Of a DNA stretch of 64,000 nucleotides, positions 58,790 through 64,000 are shown piece by piece. Position 1 is the stretch's first letter; each line of letters opens with the position of its first letter. This DNA comes from Ceratothoa steindachneri (taxonomy: Eukaryota > Arthropoda > Malacostraca > Isopoda > Cymothoidae). A program made the position numbers and the translations under genes. Under the pieces are notes generated by a model. That model did no database searches. It saw only the letters and a list, made by a program, of their open reading frames with translations, and was not told where the DNA came from. The stretch covers positions 39,171,224 through 39,235,223 of the forward strand of contig OZ018327.1 of assembly GCA_963969495.1 (NCBI GenBank), in the 5' to 3' direction.

Positions 58790-60130
58790 ATTTTTTAATG
58801 ATAAAATTTCAAACCCGTTAATTACACATCGGTAAAATTATGAACTCGTTAATTTCAAAGTGGTAAAGATTATAGTGTAAATTATTTCATTTTACATTGT
58901 TAAATGTGTGGGTCTACTTATTTCATAGCATTAAGAGTGTAGTTAGTAATTTCCTTATGTTAAAATGTCGATTCATTAATTTGGCAAAACCAAGGGTTCT
59001 TACCTAAAACAGTGGTAAAAATGTGTCTGTTTTTTTCCAATGGTAAAAATAAAGTCTTTCGATTCCGCAAATATAAAATTTTTGTTAATTAATTTGGTAA
59101 AAAAAGGGTTCGTTAAAGCCACAAAGTAAAATTGCGGGTTCATTAACATTACAATATTAAAAGTATATGTTCGTTAATTTTATACTACATGAGTGAAAGC
59201 GATTGGTCTAAATTTAACAATGCTAAAAGGTTGGATTCGTTAATTTGGTAAAATGGAAGGGAGTTAAGTTACGAATAGTAAAAGTGAGTGTGCGGTATTC
59301 CGCAATGTTAAAAGTTTAGCTTTGTTAAGTTGAGAGTAATAAAAGCGACGGTTCTCAATTTCACAATGTTAAAATTGTGGATTATTTACAATTTCAGAGA
59401 CTTTGGCTCTTATTTTTACATTGATAAAAGGTTAAGTTAGTTAATTACACAAGGCTACAAGCTTAGTCACTTAATTTCAAAGGTATACATGCGTTGGTTT
59501 GTTAATTTCACGAAGGTAAAAACTTAGTGACTTAATTTCAAAGTGATATAAGTGTGAGATCGTTAATTTGACGAAGGTAAAATATTTGTCTTTAATTTGA
59601 AAGTGTTACAAGTGTGGGTTCCTTAATTTCACAGAGGCAAAAGTTAATAACTTAATCTTAAAGTGATATAAGTGTGGGTTCGTTAATTTCACAAAGGCAA
59701 AAGTTAATAACTTAATCTTAAAGTGATACAAGTGTGGGTTCGTTAATTTCACAGAGGCAAAAGTTAATAACTTAATCTTAAAGTGATACAAGTGTGGGTT
59801 CGTTAATTTCACAGAGGCAAAAGTTAATAACTTAATCTTAAAGTGATACAAGTGTGGGTTCGTTAATTTCACAGAGGCAAAAGTTAATAACTTAATCTTA
59901 AAGTGATACAAGTGTGGGTTCGTTAATTTCACAAAGGCAAAAGTTAATAACTTAATCTTAAAGTGATACAAGTGTGGGTTCGTTAATTTCACAAAGTCAA
60001 AAACTTAGTCACTTAAGTTTAAAGTAATACAAGCACTGTTTTTTTTAATTTCACAGAGGTAAAAACTTAGTCACTTAATTTCAAAGTGATACAAGCGTGG
60101 GTCCGTTAATTCCACGATAGTAGTTTTGAA
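58790..60130. repeat. tandem array: old 30-bp-like units with a 60-bp homogenised core
   Basis: 59585-60000 holds about seven near-identical 60-bp units (AAGTTAATAACTTAATCTTA, AAGTGATACAAGTGTGGGTT, CGTTAATTTCACAGAGGCAA). The two halves resemble each other around TTAATTTCAAAG. The flanks 58790-59585 and 60000-60130 hold diverged variants at roughly half that spacing. The minus-strand frame 59992-59606, with a 20-residue repeat, is a by-product. Confidence 0.93.
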
Positions 60131-61141
60131 TCGTTAAATTTCAGTAGTCTTCACTTTTCCACTTATTTTTTTTTATACTCTACTAATTATTTCCTCTTAA
60201 CATAGTTGCTGCCAAGTTCACTTAACATAACTTTTGAACATTATTGATCTCTACGCGTCTTGTTCCTCTTAGTTTTACCTCCATTTCTAACCATTCCTGG
60301 CTTATTTGGAACTTCTTTACCCAATTCTCTAATGGGAAAAGGGTATATTTTTAAGGAGTTCAACGACATCCTTTTCGCTTTGTGAGCGAACTATTCAGGA
60401 GATTTTTTTCCCATTTTAAGGATTACCATTTTCTATCGAAGTTAGAATCGTAAATTTATACGTTTGATCAATTTTCTTCATTAAATATTCCAGAAAATAT
60501 ATATAAAATATATACACCTAGATAGAACTATTATTATTGTTATTATTACTAGTGTATAGTTGCCCCAAATAATAATGTGGCGATTAAAAAAAATGTCTGG
60601 GATAAAAATATGTTAATTACGATATAAATGTTTATAAATCGTCGAATATAGTTGCATAACTGCTGCTAAGATTTGCTGCTCTGTGTTACCAAGTATTAAT
60701 TCTTTTACTCACACGTTAAGTTGTAAAATTAATTATAGCAGATTGTTAATGGAAGTATTTATGTAATATCTCTGATTAAATATTAAATATATGGAGCTAA
60801 ATAAGCTCGGAAAGAACACATTTCAGAAATTTGGCACCTCTGTCTCGAAACAAAACCGCTTCAAAATGTTTTGACAGTAATGCTATAAATATGGCTATAA
60901 CATAAAAGATTTTTTACTAGCTTTAATTCATTTTATTTGTAAATGTCTTACCTTTTATATTTCTAACAATATAAATATAGATGAAAGACTGTCGATTTTT
61001 TAACTAAATTCAGCTAAACTGTACCTACGTCGTCATAAATATCAATTTTCAAAAATATTGAAATTTTAAAATTGGATAGCGTATAGCAAGTGCTTTCTTC
61101 CTTAACTGAAATTAAGAAAACATCTTGGATCTAGATAGAAT

Positions 61142-61143
<2 letters not shown>
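60131..61143. other. unassigned AT-rich sequence
   Basis: No motif recognised. Confidence 0.4.

Positions 61144-61144
<1 letters not shown>

Positions 61145-61233
<89 letters not shown>
61145..61233. repeat. (TA)n microsatellite
   Basis: A pure TA run of about 44 units. No PLE sequence was recognised on either side. Confidence 0.98.
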
Positions 61234-61235
<2 letters not shown>

Positions 61236-62880
61236 TAAATTTCCATCTCGCCTATTTTAGTGTAAAATTCTTGAATAAGACAATCATGTTCATATATTTT
61301 CGAGATTCTATGTAATGCTGCTGTTATATGCATATAAATCCCTTATTTTAGGTCAGCCCATAATAATGTGGCATTTGTTTTGTGTTTATGGTTATTTTAT
61401 GGTTATAAATAATCAAGAGCAGGTTTGTTTTTATACTAGCCTAGTCTACTGAACCCGAAGCCTAGGTATTCGTACCTGTAGGCCTGAGCCTAACCAGATC
61501 TTTACAATTCAGCTATTATTTGTATTCATCATCATTTCACTAACTCTAATTTAAGAATGGGATTTCTGTGAGTATTTGAATAATAATTTCATCTTAGTTT
61601 GGTTATGACTTATGTTTTTTTATCAAAGTTATTTCTAATAATTCTTTTATAATATCAAAAAAACAAAGTGGTGAAGTTTAGAAATAAATATAAGTGTCGA
61701 AATTTTGTGATTTCTTTATAACCCAAAGAATTACAAATGGTGAAGTTCAGAAAAATTTATTTTTATATATCTTCTTCTATAACTATATTTTAGCAACGTG
61801 ATATTTTGAAAGGGGGGAAATTTAGTTTAGAGTTCCTTTTTAAAATTATTATAATTGGTGAAGTTCAGAAAATTTATTAAAATTTAACCATGGCTGCATT
61901 TTTTTAGATTTTCTATTTTAATCTTAGTAGCGAAGCGCAAGCTCCCCCCATAAGGGAAGTGGTGAAGCCATTGCCTGGTATTATTATTAATTTAATATGC
62001 TTAATCATAAAATGATAAATGGGTAAACATGTAGATTATCGGCTCGGCCTGAAAAAAAAATTTGTGTAAATATTATCGTTCACCCGTGTTTGAATCTTCG
62101 TTCGCGTTATCTTTCACCCGTGTTTGAATATTCATGCGCGTTTGAGTTTTGTTCGAATGCTAGGTGCCATTTTTTTTTTTTAAATCTCCAAATTAAACCC
62201 ACCGAAAATGCTGTTAACGTAGGCCATTTTAGTTACCAAATTGCCCGAAAATAACCAAACGAAACACTTTGTTTCCCGTACTTAAATGCAGTGGTTATAC
62301 TTCCAAAATAGCGAAGAGGAAAGCCTATTTATTTTGCGCGTCTGCGCCCTATTCGAAATCTAGCTGACTTGAATCACATTTTATTTTCGATCATCTAAAT
62401 TCGAAGTTAGGGTTCCCATCTAATGCTTGGCCACAAATGTCGCATTCACTTTTAATTCGCACTAAATTATACACATCCAAAAAGGTGTTTAATTTATCTT
62501 TATCAGAAACTAGGGTTACTAATTCCGCAATAGCCGACGGACAAAATTCAGAATTCTATGATTATTTTCAAACTGCGTAAAAGGGGAATATTTGACACCC
62601 AAACTGCTAAAAAACAAGTAGTTCCTTGAAATGATCTAGCCAATTACATTTAAATGTATAAAAGAAGGTAACAAAAATAGTAAAATGGGGAAAAAAATAT
62701 TGAAAAATAAAAATGACTCCGAATGAGGATAATAAAAAGCTATTTAGTAGGAAAGAAAAATTGATATCAAGCATTTCTGACGTCATACCCCCCCCCCCCC
62801 TATTATAATTCGCAAAACGATTACAGACGCTGACATGATGTAGTTAAAGCATTCACCTCTGTAAACAGCAGAACATTATA
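61234..62880. other. unassigned; three short GGTGAAGTT repeats and a poly-C run
   Basis: TGGTGAAGTTCAGAAA-like segments occur near 61670, 61739 and 61857. CACCCGTGTTTGAAT is doubled at about 62080-62135. A run of about 12 C lies near 62790. No coding motif. Confidence 0.5.
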
Positions 62881-63095
62881 ACAATTAGGATTATATACTG
62901 GGGGGCTGTGCCCCCCAGACCCCCCCCCAATTTAATGAAACTCAGGATCATCGTAGTGTGGTCCCCCCCTTGTGCTTACCCCCACACGAGCCGTCCCCTT
63001 AAATGTACTCCAAAAACATGAAACATTTTGGAACACGGACGAAAAAACTACGGTTTATCGGCCGGGAGCGATAATCTACATATTTACCGATAAAT
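62881..63095 (+). repeat. dispersed repeat family 1, copy 2, with intact GC hairpin
   Basis: Matches 22192-22400. It keeps a perfect hairpin CTGGGGGGC-TGT-GCCCCCCAG at about 62900-62920, followed by a C run. Identity to copy 1 is high outside the hairpin but drops after GGACGAAA. Confidence 0.85.
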
Positions 63096-64000
63096 GTTAT
63101 GAGTTTCAAAGTAGCAAAGTATGCTTTGGGAGTTTAGATGGGCAACAATACACTAAGTTAACAGCAAGTATAAATGCGAGGAACAATTAGTGTGATTCAT
63201 TTCAGGCTTATTCCTCCCACGTAATCAATATTTGTCGATCTTGAAGAATATTTTCTAAGATTTTCTATGTTTTTGAAGAACATGTATCCATCTTGTTTCT
63301 GTCTTCTTCTCAGTTGTTTTCTATCAAGTTTTCCAATTTTTCTGATCCCTCTATCGTCTTAGAGTATATTTTCTGTTACACCAAGTTATCCCCATCGTAA
63401 CGCGTTCATACCCTCGTGATGTTATTCCAAGTTTTAATGTAAATGTTTTGGTCAAGTTGCATATATTTACTCCAAGTTTCAAAAATAGGAGTATTTGTTG
63501 GTTGTATACTTTTCATTTTCAAGCACATTTGCTTTTTAAGATGATGCTTGCCTTTCCAAATGTCTTCTAGCCTCGAGTGATCCCGCAATGAATTTCTTTA
63601 TCTTTTGAAGGAGACATTGTAATATATTAACCAAGATTTATATATTTGTAAAATGTAATAATATCTACGAGTTCGATCTCTGGTTGGTTTGACATGTTTT
63701 TATATTTCTAAGATTTATTTTTGGCAACTCTTTCGCCTTCAAGATTAAGTTTCTGGCGCATTTGTTTGAATCTATTATAGGTCATCACAACGAATCGATT
63801 AGATCTTGATTCATCAAGGCTGTTATAATTGCTGGTGTTCTATTGAATCAAGTGTTTTATGGTAGTCTACCGGTATCAAGTACCAATATGCCATTCTTTA
63901 TGTTCAATCAATAAAGGAAGACATATTGAACCATTCCTTAAAATTTATATTTAGTTTTAAATTTTAAAAAAATAAACGCTAATTGACTCATTAAATGACG
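63096..64000. other. unassigned AT-rich sequence to the window end
   Basis: The minus-strand frame 63588-63406 and neighbouring pieces show no motif I can place; a PLE N-terminal region is possible but not supported. Confidence 0.35.

Noticed and set aside
59606..59992. 128-residue minus-strand frame with a 20-residue repeat
   Set aside because: By-product of the 60-bp tandem array.
63406..64000. Possible N-terminal region of another Penelope-like element on the minus strand
   Set aside because: A few basic and Asn-rich stretches look suggestive, but no conserved block could be placed with confidence.

Overview
The window is AT-rich animal DNA. Its mix of element families (GIY-YIG Penelope-like elements, CR1/L2-like and Jockey-like LINEs, mariner/Tc1 transposons, one Gypsy-type gag) and long (TA)n and minisatellite arrays suggest an invertebrate. 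An arthropod is my best guess; the species cannot be told from the sequence. I see no intact host gene, no rRNA, no tRNA and no CRISPR array. Almost every recognisable coding stretch belongs to a decayed transposable element, and most long open frames elsewhere come from tandem repeats whose period is a multiple of three.

Layout. 0-9 kb: a mariner relic, then Penelope-like elements (PLEs) A and B set between (TA)n tracts, a Tc3-like transposon, a third PLE fragment (C) and LINE scraps. 9-12.3 kb: degenerate simple and minisatellite repeats. 13.7-14.6 kb: a Jockey-like LINE tail. 17.2-18 kb: PLE D, with a ribozyme-like end. 19.6-21.5 kb: a Gypsy-type gag relic run into by a Tc1 relic. 22-24.3 kb: dispersed repeats, a 60-bp array and a PLE reverse transcriptase fragment. 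25.7-27 kb: a CR1/L2-like LINE. 27.8-29.7 kb: a decayed multi-exon gene of a conserved zinc-binding-like family, with a cluster of perfect heat-shock-element motifs just upstream. 31.3-40.3 kb: three tandem arrays (42, 55 and 69 bp units); the 55-bp array alone covers about 4.6 kb. 41-47 kb: a nest in which two inverted Tc1 copies flank a CR1-like LINE that is itself interrupted by PLE E. 47.8-57 kb: Jockey-like, PLE F, CR1-like (ORF1 plus ORF2) and Jockey-like elements, all on the minus strand. 58.8-60.1 kb: a 30/60-bp array. 62.9 kb: a second copy of the 22.2 kb dispersed repeat.

The elements interact mainly by nesting. PLE E sits in the reverse transcriptase gene of LINE B with (TA)n on both sides. 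Because the LINE coding sequence cannot have contained (TA)n there, the (TA)n probably arrived with, or grew from, the PLE ends. PLEs A and B show the same (TA)n bracketing. Several PLE ends share a CTGAAGA-hairpin-GAAA layout like a hammerhead ribozyme core.

Limits: all family assignments come from reading translated motifs by eye. Boundaries of decayed elements are approximate (tens of bases) unless a repeat edge fixes them, and stretches listed as unassigned may hold old elements I could not recognise.
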